Notes: generated by a model not told the origin, from the sequence alone. A stretch of DNA of 64,000 bases from Sporomusa malonica (GCF_900176355.1 NZ_FWXI01000002.1:279073-343072); one strand, 5' to 3'; counted from the stretch's first letter, positions 1 to 8,794 are shown. A program made the numbers and translations.

Positions 1-1
1 T

Positions 2-886
2 CCACTGGGTAAAATTTCGTTAGTACAGGTGACTAAATCTGGCCTTGCAGTCACAGCTGGGCCTAACAAGAGCTCTGAAGTCAGGGCGTTAGCTCAGCTC
101 TTCCGGGAAACAGGGCCAGGTGTTATGATTTTTGACGGTGCGTTAAACCGCATTGCACCTATGGTCGAGACTGATGGTTTTGTTTTGGCCACTGGGGCGG
201 CCCGCACCCCTGATATCCCGCGTTTGGCCGAGGAGACCGAGCTAGTCTGGCGTATCGCCAGTTTACCCACAGTGCCCAAGGCGGCGCGAATTGCCAAATA
301 TCCACCAGTAGTGATTACCCTAATTGATAAAGAGCTAACTGAGCTAAAAAGCTGGCCAGCCGCGTCGCTGATTGGTGAATTTGAGGCGCAAGAACTGGCA
401 GACGGCTTGGCTGCCATAGTGGTACCGCCTGACAGTTATCTCTACATTCCAGGCATTATCAGTGAGCAGGCACTCTTAGTGCTATGCGCTTATTTTCAAC
501 AATACAACTGGCCAATATTTCTCACATTTGCTGATCCGATCAAACTATTAGTTTCAAGCAACCCGGTCGCGTATTACACACTCCTGGATAAGATTTTTGC
601 AGCAGGAGGTTATGTCGGGGTCGTTAAACGCGTGCCACTTCTGGCTGTAACCCTAAATCCCTTCTATCCCGAATATCGCTTTGACTCCAAGACCTATCAA
701 CCAGCCTTCGTTGACTTCATGCGATTGCAACTGCTGGTGCAGAAAAATATTCAGGCACCTGTCTATAATGTTGTCAAGCAAGGTGCGAAAAGCCTTGTTG
801 ATAACATCCTAGCTGGCGCGCGCCGTTGGGAAGGGCCGTCAACAATGTACTTTAATAAAGAAAACACGGCTTGCGCCGAGCCTTAG
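2..886 (+). CDS. KamB-like protein, 5' end outside window
   Basis: The reading frame is open from the first bases of the window, so this is the C-terminal part of a longer gene. The GTG at 29 is internal, not the start. The visible part begins PLGKISLVQV, then a segment ending in VTAGP, then VMIFDGALNR and GFVLATGAA. That order of motifs (PLG..., GP, DGAL.R, LATGA) is what I remember of KamB-type proteins, which sit beside lysine 5,6-aminomutase and are annotated as reactivase subunits. The N-terminal P-loop expected for that family would lie upstream of the window. No aminomutase gene is visible here, so the function in this organism is open. The assignment is from memory of the family and is moderate to weak. 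Confidence 0.5.
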   Translation, partial: PLGKISLVQVTKSGLAVTAGPNKSSEVRALAQLFRETGPGVMIFDGALNRIAPMVETDGFVLATGAARTPDIPRLAEETELVWRIASLPTVPKAARIAKYPPVVITLIDKELTELKSWPAASLIGEFEAQELADGLAAIVVPPDSYLYIPGIISEQALLVLCAYFQQYNWPIFLTFADPIKLLVSSNPVAYYTLLDKIFAAGGYVGVVKRVPLLAVTLNPFYPEYRFDSKTYQPAFVDFMRLQLLVQKNIQAPVYNVVKQGAKSLVDNILAGARRWEGPSTMYFNKENTACAEP

Positions 887-988
887 CGAAAGCGGAAGCC
901 GATGTTGCCCTTATCCAGACGGAAAGTTATACTTTCTTACAGGACAAGTAACTTTTCTGTCCACCTACTTGTAAAACTTCCCTAAAGG

Positions 989-1017
989 TTGATGGATAGG
1001 CTATAGTTTGTTATAAT
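989..1017 (+). promoter_or_regulatory. Sigma-A-type promoter
   Basis: TTGATG at 989-994 and TATAAT at 1012-1017 are separated by 17 bases. The pair sits 38 bases upstream of the start codon of the secreted-protein gene at 1055. A short hairpin (AGGCG/CGCCT, 1024-1036) lies between the predicted start point and the ribosome binding site. Confidence 0.6.
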
Positions 1018-1054
1018 TGCCTGGAGGCGTTACGCCTGTTAGGAGGTATGCTTT

Positions 1055-2140
1055 TTGTTAGATTGGTTTCGTCAGGCAAGTGTGGCCGTCGCGGTCACAG
1101 TTGCTGTTAGTATTGTTTCAGACCCTCAGATTGCGCTTGCCAAGCCCGGTTTTCCGGCAAATACCAATATTTACAGTATCGCCGAACTGCCTGTTACTAA
1201 AACCGAGCAGGCTGGTAAGTTGCTGCTTTCCGACAGCCCTGAGATGGTACCAGATGACGGTATTATGTATCAAGACACCGTAAGCGGGGATGTCCGGCTG
1301 TTTTTCCACCATGTCAACGCGACTAAGGAGCTAAAAAAGATTGTAGTGCTGCTTGTAAACGAATCAGACACTGCAGCTGATGTTGTTGTCAATCAGTATG
1401 GCTTGGGTGGACCTAGCTTGGATTATCTGGCTGTTGGGAAATTGGCTCAGTTAAATTACCTGAACCAAGAAGAAGTAGAACTAATTGAGGTGCCAGCCGG
1501 CGGTACCGCGCTCCTTGAACCGGTGCTTAATCAAACTGTTATTGCGCCAGATGCACTGGTTAATGGCATTTATGATTTCCACACTAAAACCCCGGTAAGA
1601 GTTGTTACAATGATGCTGCCGGTTGAGGCCGACCCAGCTGAATTTGTTAAGCTGGCCAGGGTGCTGCCTGCCGACAGTCAGCGGCTGAGGGGAACTTTTC
1701 CTGGCAGGGATCGCCTGATTGTACCAAACGAGGCGTATCATTCGGTTAATCAAGGCGTAGTTGCCATTACGCTGGCCGACCACAAGCTTGACACCTATGT
1801 TTCTGGTATTGATGCCACCGATGGCTCGGCAACGCTTAACTATGGTAACTATGGTGTTATGTACAAGGTGTTTCTCCCGACAGCATTTGAACAAAAATAC
1901 GCTGTCTACCTTAATCCCCGTGGCGGGGAATATGCTGGCGCACTAAAAGTGAAATACCGCCACCAGCAGGAAACGACAATTGGCACCCCGGCAGATAAGC
2001 TGTTTTTCGGCAGCAAGACTGTCAAAGATGTGGCCCATATCGGTGACTATGCGGGTGGTCAATCACTGTGGCTGACCTTTTCACCGCCTGGTGCGTCCAA
2101 CCTGCCAGTTAAAATTATTTTGGCCCCTGCAGCAAAGTAA
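1055..2140 (+). CDS. Secreted protein of unknown function
   Basis: A 361-aa protein starting at TTG, chosen because AGGAGGT (1041-1047) sits 7 bases upstream. Residues 1-29 form a signal peptide: short basic start (FRQ), a hydrophobic run and an ALA-K cleavage site. The mature part is beta-rich and contains no cysteine or metal-binding signature that I recognise. It has the look of conserved exported proteins whose N-terminal half is a copper-amine-oxidase-independent beta domain, but I cannot name a family. It has its own promoter and is followed by an inverted repeat rather than another gene on the same transcript. Function is unknown. Confidence 0.75.
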   Translation: MLDWFRQASVAVAVTVAVSIVSDPQIALAKPGFPANTNIYSIAELPVTKTEQAGKLLLSDSPEMVPDDGIMYQDTVSGDVRLFFHHVNATKELKKIVVLLVNESDTAADVVVNQYGLGGPSLDYLAVGKLAQLNYLNQEEVELIEVPAGGTALLEPVLNQTVIAPDALVNGIYDFHTKTPVRVVTMMLPVEADPAEFVKLARVLPADSQRLRGTFPGRDRLIVPNEAYHSVNQGVVAITLADHKLDTYVSGIDATDGSATLNYGNYGVMYKVFLPTAFEQKYAVYLNPRGGEYAGALKVKYRHQQETTIGTPADKLFFGSKTVKDVAHIGDYAGGQSLWLTFSPPGASNLPVKIILAPAAK

Positions 2141-2147
2141 GGTAAAA

Positions 2148-2227
2148 TGCCAAGGGGACGGTTCTTTTGACATTGCCAAGGGGACGGTTCTTTTGACATT
2201 AATGTCAGAAGAACCGTCCCCTTGACA
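2148..2227. repeat. GGGACGGTT-type repeat, two direct copies and one inverted
   Basis: A 26-bp unit containing CAAGGGGACGGTTCTTTTGA occurs at 2148-2173 and again, without a gap, at 2174-2199. A reverse-complement copy with one mismatch follows at about 2202-2224. The second and third copies can form a stem of about 23 bp with an almost zero-length loop. There is no T run, so it is not a normal intrinsic terminator. Related GGGACGG hairpins occur in the island (38271-38313), so this is probably a dispersed intergenic repeat. Confidence 0.8.
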
Positions 2228-2251
2228 CAGTGAGGCAATCTTGTTTTTCTA

Positions 2252-2280
2252 TTGCTTCCTGCCGCCAAAAAGGCTAAAAT
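2252..2280 (+). promoter_or_regulatory. Candidate promoter of scfA
   Basis: TTGCTT at 2252-2257 and TAAAAT at 2275-2280 are separated by 17 bases and lie about 50 bases upstream of the SCIFF peptide gene. The match to consensus is moderate. Confidence 0.4.
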
Positions 2281-2331
2281 AGTATAGTAACAGTTTAACT
2301 ACATATTGTGTATGCAAGGAGGGAATTGAAT

Positions 2332-2472
2332 ATGAAAAAGCATGTTGTGACGATTAATAAAGCTTCGCTGGCTCAAACTGTACATACTGGCGGTTGTGGG
2401 GAGTGCCAGGCATCCTGTCAGTCGGCCTGCAAGACTTCCTGCACTGTCGGCAATCAGGTCTGCCAGAAGTAG
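2332..2472 (+). CDS. scfA: SCIFF ranthipeptide precursor
   Basis: A 46-aa peptide with ribosome binding site AAGGAGGG at 2316-2323. It carries six cysteines at residues 22, 25, 29, 33, 37 and 44, and its C-terminal part reads CQASCQSACKTSCTVGNQ, the diagnostic core of the SCIFF family (six cysteines in forty-five residues). SCIFF peptides are precursors in which a radical SAM enzyme makes thioether bridges to non-alpha carbons (ranthipeptides). The maturase gene follows at 2736. The peptide is very conserved in Clostridia, and its biological role is not settled. It lies below the usual ORF length cut-off and is easily missed. A strong terminator follows directly, so precursor mRNA should exceed maturase mRNA. 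Confidence 0.95.
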   Translation: MKKHVVTINKASLAQTVHTGGCGECQASCQSACKTSCTVGNQVCQK

Positions 2473-2485
2473 GCCACGGTTGCTC

Positions 2486-2517
2486 AGCCCCTTGCTCAAC
2501 AAGGGGCTTAATTTTTT
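2486..2517 (+). terminator. Intrinsic terminator/attenuator after scfA
   Basis: AGCCCCTTG (2486-2494) pairs perfectly with CAAGGGGCT (2500-2508) around a 5-base loop, and is followed by TAATTTTTT. It lies 13 bases after the scfA stop and before scfB, so it probably sets the peptide to enzyme ratio. Confidence 0.85.
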
Positions 2518-2523
2518 CGAAAG

Positions 2524-2714
2524 GCGACTACGTAGAAACGCCCATCTGCTTCGTTGCTCCTCAAAACGTTTGCTTGCGTACGACTTGTACGCGGCGCTGC
2601 ACGTTTTTCTCGGGCGGCCCGTACAGTTTGCGTATACTTATCTACGATAAGCATGGAGCGTTGTAGGTAATATTGCAATCAGAACGTCGCAGCTGAACGT
2701 TTCTACGCAGTCGC
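2524..2714. mobile_element. MITE-like element with 17-bp terminal inverted repeats
   Basis: GCGACTACGTAGAAACG at 2524-2540 matches CGTTTCTACGCAGTCGC at 2698-2714 as an inverted repeat with one mismatch, which bounds a 191-bp non-coding unit. Inside is a GCGTACGACTTGTACGC palindrome (2576-2592). The ORFs crossing it are short and unlike proteins. Its size, ends and lack of coding capacity fit a miniature inverted-repeat element inserted between scfA and scfB. Copies elsewhere in the genome would confirm this. Confidence 0.55.
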
Positions 2715-2735
2715 TGGTCAGAAAGGAAATACTTA

Positions 2736-4094
2736 ATGCAAGTTCATAAATTTTATTTAAACGGTTTATATATTGTTCTGGATATTAATAGCGGTGCCGT
2801 GCATATTGTTGACAATTTGGTGTATGATATATTGGATATTTTTAACGGCGCTAACGATGACGAGGTTATTGCCTCGCTTAAAGATAAACATGATCAAGCA
2901 GCCGTCAGTGAGGCATTGACTGAGCTTAAAGAGCTGATGAAGGCTGGACAGTTGTTTGCACCTGAATTGACTGTGCCGATAACCTTTAGCGATAAACCAC
3001 TGGTTAAATCGCTTTGTCTGCATGTTGCCCATGACTGTAATCTGCGCTGTGGCTACTGCTTTGCCGGAACAGGCGATTTCGGTCAGACCCGCGGCCTTAT
3101 GCCTAAGGAGATTGGTGAGAAGGCTGTTGACTTTATTATTGAAAACAGTGGGCAGCGCCGTAACTGCGAATTAGACTTTTTCGGCGGCGAGCCGCTGTTA
3201 AATATGGATACTGTCCGTCATGTTGTCAGCTATGTCAGAAAACGCGAGACCGAAACAGGAAAAGTGTTTAAGCTGACACTGACTACTAATGCGGTATTAC
3301 TTTCTAACCACACTATTGAGTATTTAAATGCTAATAACATCAGTCTGGTACTTAGTCTGGATGGCCGGCCAGAGACGCATGACCGTATGCGCCCTTGTGT
3401 TAATGGCAGTGGCAGCTATGATCAGGCGGTTGCGCGGTGTAAACAGGTATCTGAATCCCGTAGCGATCAGAATTACTACCTGCGCGGCACCTTTACGGCT
3501 TATAATCTTGATTTTGCCGCCGATGTGCTGTCAATGGCTGACCAGGGTTTTAGCCAGCTGTCAGTTGAGCCGGTTGTGGCGAAAGACGCGGATTACGCTT
3601 TAACCGAAGACCACCTGCCAGAGTTATACCGCCAATATGAGTTGTTGGCTGAGGAATATCTGCAGCGTAAGCTGGCTGGCAAAGGATTTGATTTTTTCCA
3701 CTTCAACCTGGATTTGAGCAATGGTCCCTGTGTCGCCAAGCGCCTGAGTGGCTGTGGTGCCGGACATGAATATTTTGCCGTAACGCCTGAGGGCGATTTG
3801 TACCCCTGCCATCAGTTTGTCGGACGGGATGAATACAACCTGGGGAATATCTATGAAGGTGTTAAAAACAAGGAGCTGCCAATAAAATTCCGTGAGGCCC
3901 ATGTACTGAATAAACCGGCTTGCCGTGAATGCTGGGCTAGGTTTTACTGCAGCGGCGGCTGCCACGCTAATGCCGATTTGTTTCACAATGACCTGCATCA
4001 GCCGTATGAGCTAGGCTGTGAACTGCAGAAAAAGCGTCTGGAGTGTGCCATCATGATCCAGGCCAAGCTGGCTATTGCAAATCAGGGAAAGTGA
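2736..4094 (+). CDS. scfB: SCIFF maturase, radical SAM/SPASM enzyme
   Basis: A 452-aa enzyme with the radical SAM cluster motif CNLRCGYC at about residues 104-111 (the CxxxCxxC that binds the SAM-cleaving 4Fe-4S cluster), a GGEP motif (about 152-155) and a C-terminal SPASM region with CGAGHEYFAV, YPCH, CRECWARFYCSGGC and a late GC. The SPASM cysteines bind auxiliary Fe-S clusters. The N-terminal ~90 residues (HKFYLNGLYIVLDINSGAVH) fit a RiPP recognition element that holds the precursor leader. The enzyme should form thioether bridges in ScfA. The ribosome binding site is GAAAGGAAA (2721-2729). It is 41 bases from hypF, so the maturase and hyp genes may be cotranscribed. Confidence 0.93.
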   Translation: MQVHKFYLNGLYIVLDINSGAVHIVDNLVYDILDIFNGANDDEVIASLKDKHDQAAVSEALTELKELMKAGQLFAPELTVPITFSDKPLVKSLCLHVAHDCNLRCGYCFAGTGDFGQTRGLMPKEIGEKAVDFIIENSGQRRNCELDFFGGEPLLNMDTVRHVVSYVRKRETETGKVFKLTLTTNAVLLSNHTIEYLNANNISLVLSLDGRPETHDRMRPCVNGSGSYDQAVARCKQVSESRSDQNYYLRGTFTAYNLDFAADVLSMADQGFSQLSVEPVVAKDADYALTEDHLPELYRQYELLAEEYLQRKLAGKGFDFFHFNLDLSNGPCVAKRLSGCGAGHEYFAVTPEGDLYPCHQFVGRDEYNLGNIYEGVKNKELPIKFREAHVLNKPACRECWARFYCSGGCHANADLFHNDLHQPYELGCELQKKRLECAIMIQAKLAIANQGK

Positions 4095-4119
4095 GTCGCG
4101 GAACCGTTCCTTGACTCAC
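4091..4119 (+). other. Hairpin across the scfB stop codon
   Basis: GTGAGTC (4091-4097) pairs with GACTCAC (4113-4119), and GGAAC with GTTCC inside it. There is no T tract, so it is more likely an RNA-stability or processing hairpin than a terminator. Confidence 0.4.
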
Positions 4120-4135
4120 GTTAAGGAGTCGCTTT

Positions 4136-6406
4136 ATGACTTGTACAGCAATCCATATTCATATAACCGGTATCGTCCAAGGGGTGGGTTTCCGCCCCTT
4201 TGTCTATAACCTGGCAGAGCGGTATGGGGTAAGCGGCTGGGTGTCTAATAATGCCAGTGGTGTTGATATTGAGGTTGAGGGCGCTCAAACTAGTATTGCT
4301 GGCTTTGTGGCAGCGCTCAAAAGCCAGCCGCCGCCTTTGGCTGTTATTGAGGCCCTCACTATCACTCACTGTGAGCCCTCTGGGTATGATGGCTTTCGCA
4401 TCAAGCCGAGTGTTGAAGGTGAGCATAAGACAGCGCTTATTTCGCCTGATGTTGCCACCTGCGTGAACTGCAGGAAAGAACTCTTACAGCCAAGCGACCG
4501 GCGTTACCGTTACCCTTTTATCAACTGTACGGACTGCGGGCCGCGTTATACCATTATTGAGGATGTTCCCTATGACCGGAAGGCCACAACCATGCGAGAG
4601 TTTGTTATGTGTCCGTCCTGCCAAAGCGAATATGACCATCCTGCTAACCGGCGTTTTCATGCCCAGCCCAACGCCTGCCCGGTATGCGGCCCATCTTACC
4701 GCCTAACGGATATGACAGGGCAGCCGGTAGACAACCAAGAGCAGGATGTGTTTGATACAGCAAGAAAGCTGATAGCAAGCGGCGCGATCCTTGCCATCAA
4801 AGGCATTGGCGGCTATCACCTGGCAGTTAACGCCAGAGATACTAGGGCAGTAGAGCAGCTAAGAGGCCGAAAAGTCCGGGAAGATAAACCGTTTGCTCTC
4901 ATGGCCGGCAGTCTGCAGGCGATCAAAGCTCAGTGCAGGGTGTCAGCTGCTGAAGAACAGCTGCTTGACAGCGCGGCCCAACCCATTGTGCTGTTGGCGA
5001 AAGGCGCAGAATACAGTCTGGCTGATGGCATAGCGCCAGGTAATCCATATGTCGGTGTCATGCTGCCCTATACCCCTCTGCACTACCTACTGCTTGGCGA
5101 AGAGGATATCTGGGTTATGACCAGTGGCAATAGTAGTGATGAGCCTATTGCTTACCAGGACGACGATGCTGCCATAAGGCTTAAGGGTATTGCTGACTAT
5201 TATCTTGTACACAACCGGGAGATTTACTGCCAGGCCGATGACTCAGTGGTAAGAACAGTTTTTGATTTGCCGTATTTTATCCGCCGCAGCCGCGGCTATG
5301 TTCCGGTGCCGATCAATTTGCGGCAGGGATTGCCGCCAGTACTGGCCGTGGGCGGTGAACTAAAAAACACCTTTTGCCTGACAAGAGGCAAGCAGGCTTT
5401 TATGAGCGCACACACCGGTGATCTCGAAAATTTAGCCACCTATGAGTCCTACCTTGCGGCGATTGAGCATTTCAAAAAACTCCTCCATGTCACGCCCCAG
5501 GTTGTCGCCTGTGATCTGCATCCAGAGTATCTATCTACCAAGTATGCTGCGTCATTGCCCTTGCCGCGAGTGGCTGTTCAGCATCATCATGCCCATATTG
5601 CTGCTGTTATGGCTGAGCATCATCTGACTGAACCCGTGATCGGCATAGCCTTTGACGGTACAGGCTACGGAACGGACGGTACCCTCTGGGGCGGTGAATT
5701 TCTAGTGGCTGACTTATCCGGCTTCCGGCGGTTTGGGCATCTGGCCTATATGCCGCTGCCAGGCGGGGCGAAAGCCATTAAAGAGCCATGGCGGCTGGCC
5801 GCTTGGCTGCTGAAGGAGCTGTACGGACAGGAGTTTATCAATATGAATATACCGGTTGTGCACCAACTGCCTAAAGGCTGGGAGCTTGTGCTTGCTGCTG
5901 CTGAAAAAGGCATCAACACACCGCTGTCATCCGGGGCAGGCAGGCTGTTTGACACCGCTGCTGCGCTACTGGGGATCCGGCAGAGTATCCATTACGAAGG
6001 CCAGGCAGCTGTCGAACTTGAGCTGGCTGCTCAGGGGGCTCAAGGCCAGGTGCTGCCTTATGTGATCACCGAGACGGATGGTGCATGGATTCTTGACTTT
6101 AAGCCGGTATTTGCCGCCATGTGCCAGTCAATGATCAAGAGCACGGCTGTACCACAGCTTGCTGCCGATTTTCATACCACCTTGGCGGTTGCTGCCTGCG
6201 AAATTGTGTTTAAAATCAGCAAAGTCAGCGGCCTCAAGCAGGTAGTTTTGAGTGGTGGTGTTTTCCAAAACATTACCTTGCTAACCAAAGTTGTCGGAAT
6301 GCTCAAACAAAACAACCTCGAAATATATCTTCACCGGCAGACGCCGCCTAATGACGGCGGCCTGGCGCTCGGCCAGGCCATTATTGCTGGGGAAAGGAGC
6401 CGGTAA
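4136..6406 (+). CDS. hypF: Carbamoyltransferase HypF
   Basis: A 756-aa protein of normal HypF length. In order it shows an acylphosphatase-like domain (residues 1-90, GIVQGVGFRPF), two zinc fingers (CVNC...CTDC and CPSC...CPVC, about 108-185), a YrdC-like domain that makes carbamoyl-adenylate (about 200-385, with KGIGGYHL and SGN), and a Kae1-like domain with HHHAH (about 484) that transfers carbamoyl to HypE. It uses carbamoyl phosphate and ATP to start making the cyanide ligands of the [NiFe] hydrogenase active site. The ATG has AAGGAG 7 bases upstream. It heads a tight hypFCDE operon; hypA and hypB are not in the window. Confidence 0.97.
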   Translation: MTCTAIHIHITGIVQGVGFRPFVYNLAERYGVSGWVSNNASGVDIEVEGAQTSIAGFVAALKSQPPPLAVIEALTITHCEPSGYDGFRIKPSVEGEHKTALISPDVATCVNCRKELLQPSDRRYRYPFINCTDCGPRYTIIEDVPYDRKATTMREFVMCPSCQSEYDHPANRRFHAQPNACPVCGPSYRLTDMTGQPVDNQEQDVFDTARKLIASGAILAIKGIGGYHLAVNARDTRAVEQLRGRKVREDKPFALMAGSLQAIKAQCRVSAAEEQLLDSAAQPIVLLAKGAEYSLADGIAPGNPYVGVMLPYTPLHYLLLGEEDIWVMTSGNSSDEPIAYQDDDAAIRLKGIADYYLVHNREIYCQADDSVVRTVFDLPYFIRRSRGYVPVPINLRQGLPPVLAVGGELKNTFCLTRGKQAFMSAHTGDLENLATYESYLAAIEHFKKLLHVTPQVVACDLHPEYLSTKYAASLPLPRVAVQHHHAHIAAVMAEHHLTEPVIGIAFDGTGYGTDGTLWGGEFLVADLSGFRRFGHLAYMPLPGGAKAIKEPWRLAAWLLKELYGQEFINMNIPVVHQLPKGWELVLAAAEKGINTPLSSGAGRLFDTAAALLGIRQSIHYEGQAAVELELAAQGAQGQVLPYVITETDGAWILDFKPVFAAMCQSMIKSTAVPQLAADFHTTLAVAACEIVFKISKVSGLKQVVLSGGVFQNITLLTKVVGMLKQNNLEIYLHRQTPPNDGGLALGQAIIAGERSR

Positions 6407-6408
6407 TT

Positions 6409-6636
6409 ATGTGTTTGGCTGTTCCTGCCAAAATTATTGAACGCACAGAGTTTATGGCCACTGTCGATATCGGAGGCGTAACCCGCCAGGTCAGCATGAT
6501 GCTGTTGCCTGAGGCCGCGGTGGGTGATTATGTGCTCATCCATGCCGGGTTTGCCATTCAGGCCATTGATGAAGAAGAAGCCCAGCAGACGCTGGCACTG
6601 TTTAAGGAGCTTGAGCAATATGCGGCTGACAACTGA
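6409..6636 (+). CDS. hypC: Hydrogenase maturation chaperone HypC
   Basis: A 75-aa protein beginning MCLAVPAKI, the HypC/HupF signature. Cys2, exposed after removal of the initiator Met, holds the iron with HypD and carries the Fe(CN)2CO unit to the hydrogenase large subunit. The gene begins 2 bases after the hypF stop and its end overlaps hypD by 17 bases, so the proteins are translationally coupled. GAAAGGAGC inside the end of hypF is the ribosome binding site. Confidence 0.96.
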   Translation: MCLAVPAKIIERTEFMATVDIGGVTRQVSMMLLPEAAVGDYVLIHAGFAIQAIDEEEAQQTLALFKELEQYAADN

Positions 6637-7717
6637 GGAGACGGCCCGCGCAGCCCGCTTTTTCGCTGAGGGCATACACCGGCTGGCCAGCCGCCCTGTA
6701 CGTCTGATGGAGGTATGCGGCACCCACACAGTATCCATCTTCCGTGCCGGTATCCGCCAGCTATTGCCGCCAACCGTCGAGCTGGTCAGCGGCCCGGGGT
6801 GTCCGGTGTGTGTTACGCCTAATGAATACCTGGACACGGCCATTGCCTATAGCCGTTGTTCTGATATCATTATTACTACCTTTGGTGATATGCTCAAAGT
6901 GCCAGGGTCTGACTCAAGTTTAATGGCTGAAAAAGCCAAGGGCGCTGATATCCGCATTGTTTACTCGCCACTCGAGAGTTTAACAATTGCCCGGGAAAAC
7001 CCTAATAAAAAAATAGTTTTTTTAGCAGTTGGCTTTGAAACAACAGCACCGACGGCAGCTGCCACTGTACTACAGGCTGAGCAGCAGGGGATCACCAACT
7101 TTTTTGTTTTGTCAGCCCACAAACTGGTGCCGCCGGCGCTCAAGGCCATCTTAGCCGAACCGAAAACAAAGGTTGATGGTTTTTTGCTGCCAGGACACAC
7201 GGTGACGATCAGTGGCCTGGAGCCCTATTACTTTGTTACCCAAGAACACGCCATCCCTGCCGTTGTTACTGGATTTGAGGCACTTGATATTTTGCAGGGG
7301 GTCTACTTGCTCTTAGAACAGATTAGTACCGGTAAGGCTGAGCTTGTTAACCAGTACCGGCGGGTAGTAAAACCAGAGGGTAACCCAGCAGCCAGGAGAA
7401 TTCTCGACAAGGTGTATCAGCCTGATAACGCAGTGTGGCGTGGGTTTGGCGTTATTGCCGGTTCTGGCCTTGCCTTAACGGCAGTCTACCAGCGTTTTGA
7501 TGCCAAAGCGGCGCTGCCGCTGGGGAAGGTAGAGTCACGGGAACCGGCAGGCTGCCGTTGTGGTGAAGTACTGCGCGGCCTTATTATGCCGGCTGACTGC
7601 CCGCATTTCGGACTAAGCTGCACGCCTGAGCAGCCCGTAGGGGCGTGCATGGTCTCGGTAGAGGGAGCCTGTGCCGCCTGGTATAAATATGGGCAAGGAC
7701 GGTGGAGTTATGCATAA
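6620..7717 (+). CDS. hypD: Hydrogenase maturation protein HypD
   Basis: A 365-aa protein starting MRLTTEETARAARF at the ATG at 6620. The frame is open upstream to 6524, but that region lies inside hypC and lacks HypD similarity; AAGGAG at 6604-6609 supports 6620. It has the HypD motifs MEVCGTHT, GPGCPVCVTP, GFETTAPT and the C-terminal cysteine set CRCGEVL...CPHFGLSCTPE that binds a 4Fe-4S cluster. HypD is the scaffold on which HypE delivers cyanide to iron held with HypC. It overlaps hypC by 17 bases and hypE by 8. Confidence 0.96.
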   Translation: MRLTTEETARAARFFAEGIHRLASRPVRLMEVCGTHTVSIFRAGIRQLLPPTVELVSGPGCPVCVTPNEYLDTAIAYSRCSDIIITTFGDMLKVPGSDSSLMAEKAKGADIRIVYSPLESLTIARENPNKKIVFLAVGFETTAPTAAATVLQAEQQGITNFFVLSAHKLVPPALKAILAEPKTKVDGFLLPGHTVTISGLEPYYFVTQEHAIPAVVTGFEALDILQGVYLLLEQISTGKAELVNQYRRVVKPEGNPAARRILDKVYQPDNAVWRGFGVIAGSGLALTAVYQRFDAKAALPLGKVESREPAGCRCGEVLRGLIMPADCPHFGLSCTPEQPVGACMVSVEGACAAWYKYGQGRWSYA

Positions 7718-8726
7718 CCGGGAAGAGCGTATATTGCTTGGCCATGGCAGTGGCGGGCGTCTTAGTCATGACTTGATTAAAAACATTATGCTGCCTGCCT
7801 TTGCTAATTCAGCGCTGGCTGAGCTTCATGATGGGGCGCGTTTGGCTATCGGTGGTACTCAACTGGCATTTACAACTGACAGTTATGTCGTTAAACCCCG
7901 TTTTTTTCCTGGCGGTGACATCGGTAAGTTAGCCGTGTGCGGCACAGTCAACGATTTAGCCATGTGTGGCGCCCGACCGTTATACTTAAGTGCTGGGTTT
8001 ATCCTGGAAGAGGGGCTGCCTGTTGCTGAACTCAAGCACATAGTCGCATCCATGCGGGAAACAGCCTTAGCAGCCGGGGTAGACATTGTCACCGGCGATA
8101 CCAAAGTGGTGGAAAAAGGGGCTGTTGACGGCATCTATATCAACACAGCCGGGATTGGCATAATGCTGCCCCGGGTCGATATTACGGCTAAGCGGGTTAA
8201 ACCAGGTCAGGATATCATTGTCAGTGGACCTCTCGGCGATCATGCCGTTGCCGTCATGAGTGAGCGTCACGGTTTGACACTGCCTGAAAGGGTTATTAGC
8301 GACTGCGCCCCCCTCAATAAGCTAATCGAGGCTATGTTGGCAGAAGTACCGCAAATCGCCATGCTGCGTGACCCTACGCGAGGGGGGCTAGCGACTACTT
8401 TGAATGAGATTGCGGCTGATGCCGGGGTAGGCATGATTTTAGAAGAAAGCCTCATGCCTGTACGCCCGGAAGTACTGGCTGTCTGTGAAATACTGGGATT
8501 TGATCCTTTGTACCTTGCGAATGAAGGAAAAGTCATTGCCATTGTCGAAAAAGAATATAGTGAAAAAGTTCTGACTATAATGAAGCAACATGAGTTTTCT
8601 GCCGCTGCCCGGATTATTGGTACAGTGACAAATCAGGCAGCTGGCCAGGTAGCACTAAGGACTACCGTGGGTGGACTTCGCTTGTTAGATATGCTGTCAG
8701 GTGAGCAATTACCACGCATCTGCTAA
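7710..8726 (+). CDS. hypE: Carbamoyl dehydratase HypE
   Basis: A 338-aa protein of the PurM/ThiL-like AIR synthase fold. It shows LGHGSGGRLSHDLI near the start, FTTDSYVVKP, GGDIGKLAVCGTVNDLAMCGARP and the required C-terminal PRIC. The final cysteine takes the carbamoyl group from HypF and is dehydrated with ATP to thiocyanate, the cyanide donor. The start chosen is ATG 7710, which overlaps the hypD stop and has GGTGGAG upstream; ATG 7689 in the same frame is less likely. It is the last gene of the hyp operon. Confidence 0.96.
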   Translation: MHNREERILLGHGSGGRLSHDLIKNIMLPAFANSALAELHDGARLAIGGTQLAFTTDSYVVKPRFFPGGDIGKLAVCGTVNDLAMCGARPLYLSAGFILEEGLPVAELKHIVASMRETALAAGVDIVTGDTKVVEKGAVDGIYINTAGIGIMLPRVDITAKRVKPGQDIIVSGPLGDHAVAVMSERHGLTLPERVISDCAPLNKLIEAMLAEVPQIAMLRDPTRGGLATTLNEIAADAGVGMILEESLMPVRPEVLAVCEILGFDPLYLANEGKVIAIVEKEYSEKVLTIMKQHEFSAAARIIGTVTNQAAGQVALRTTVGGLRLLDMLSGEQLPRIC

Positions 8727-8794
8727 CATATTTTCTAACAGCTTGTCATAGGATTATGTAAGATGGTCATCGGATAAAAGCTAGGGGGAGGTTA

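Noticed and set aside
2148-2227. Terminator of the secreted-protein gene
   Set aside because: The hairpin is long but has no T run after it, and its units are repeated, so a dispersed repeat explains it better.
6524-6619. Extended N-terminus of hypD
   Set aside because: The extra 32 residues are read out of frame inside hypC and do not resemble HypD; the ATG at 6620 has a ribosome binding site.
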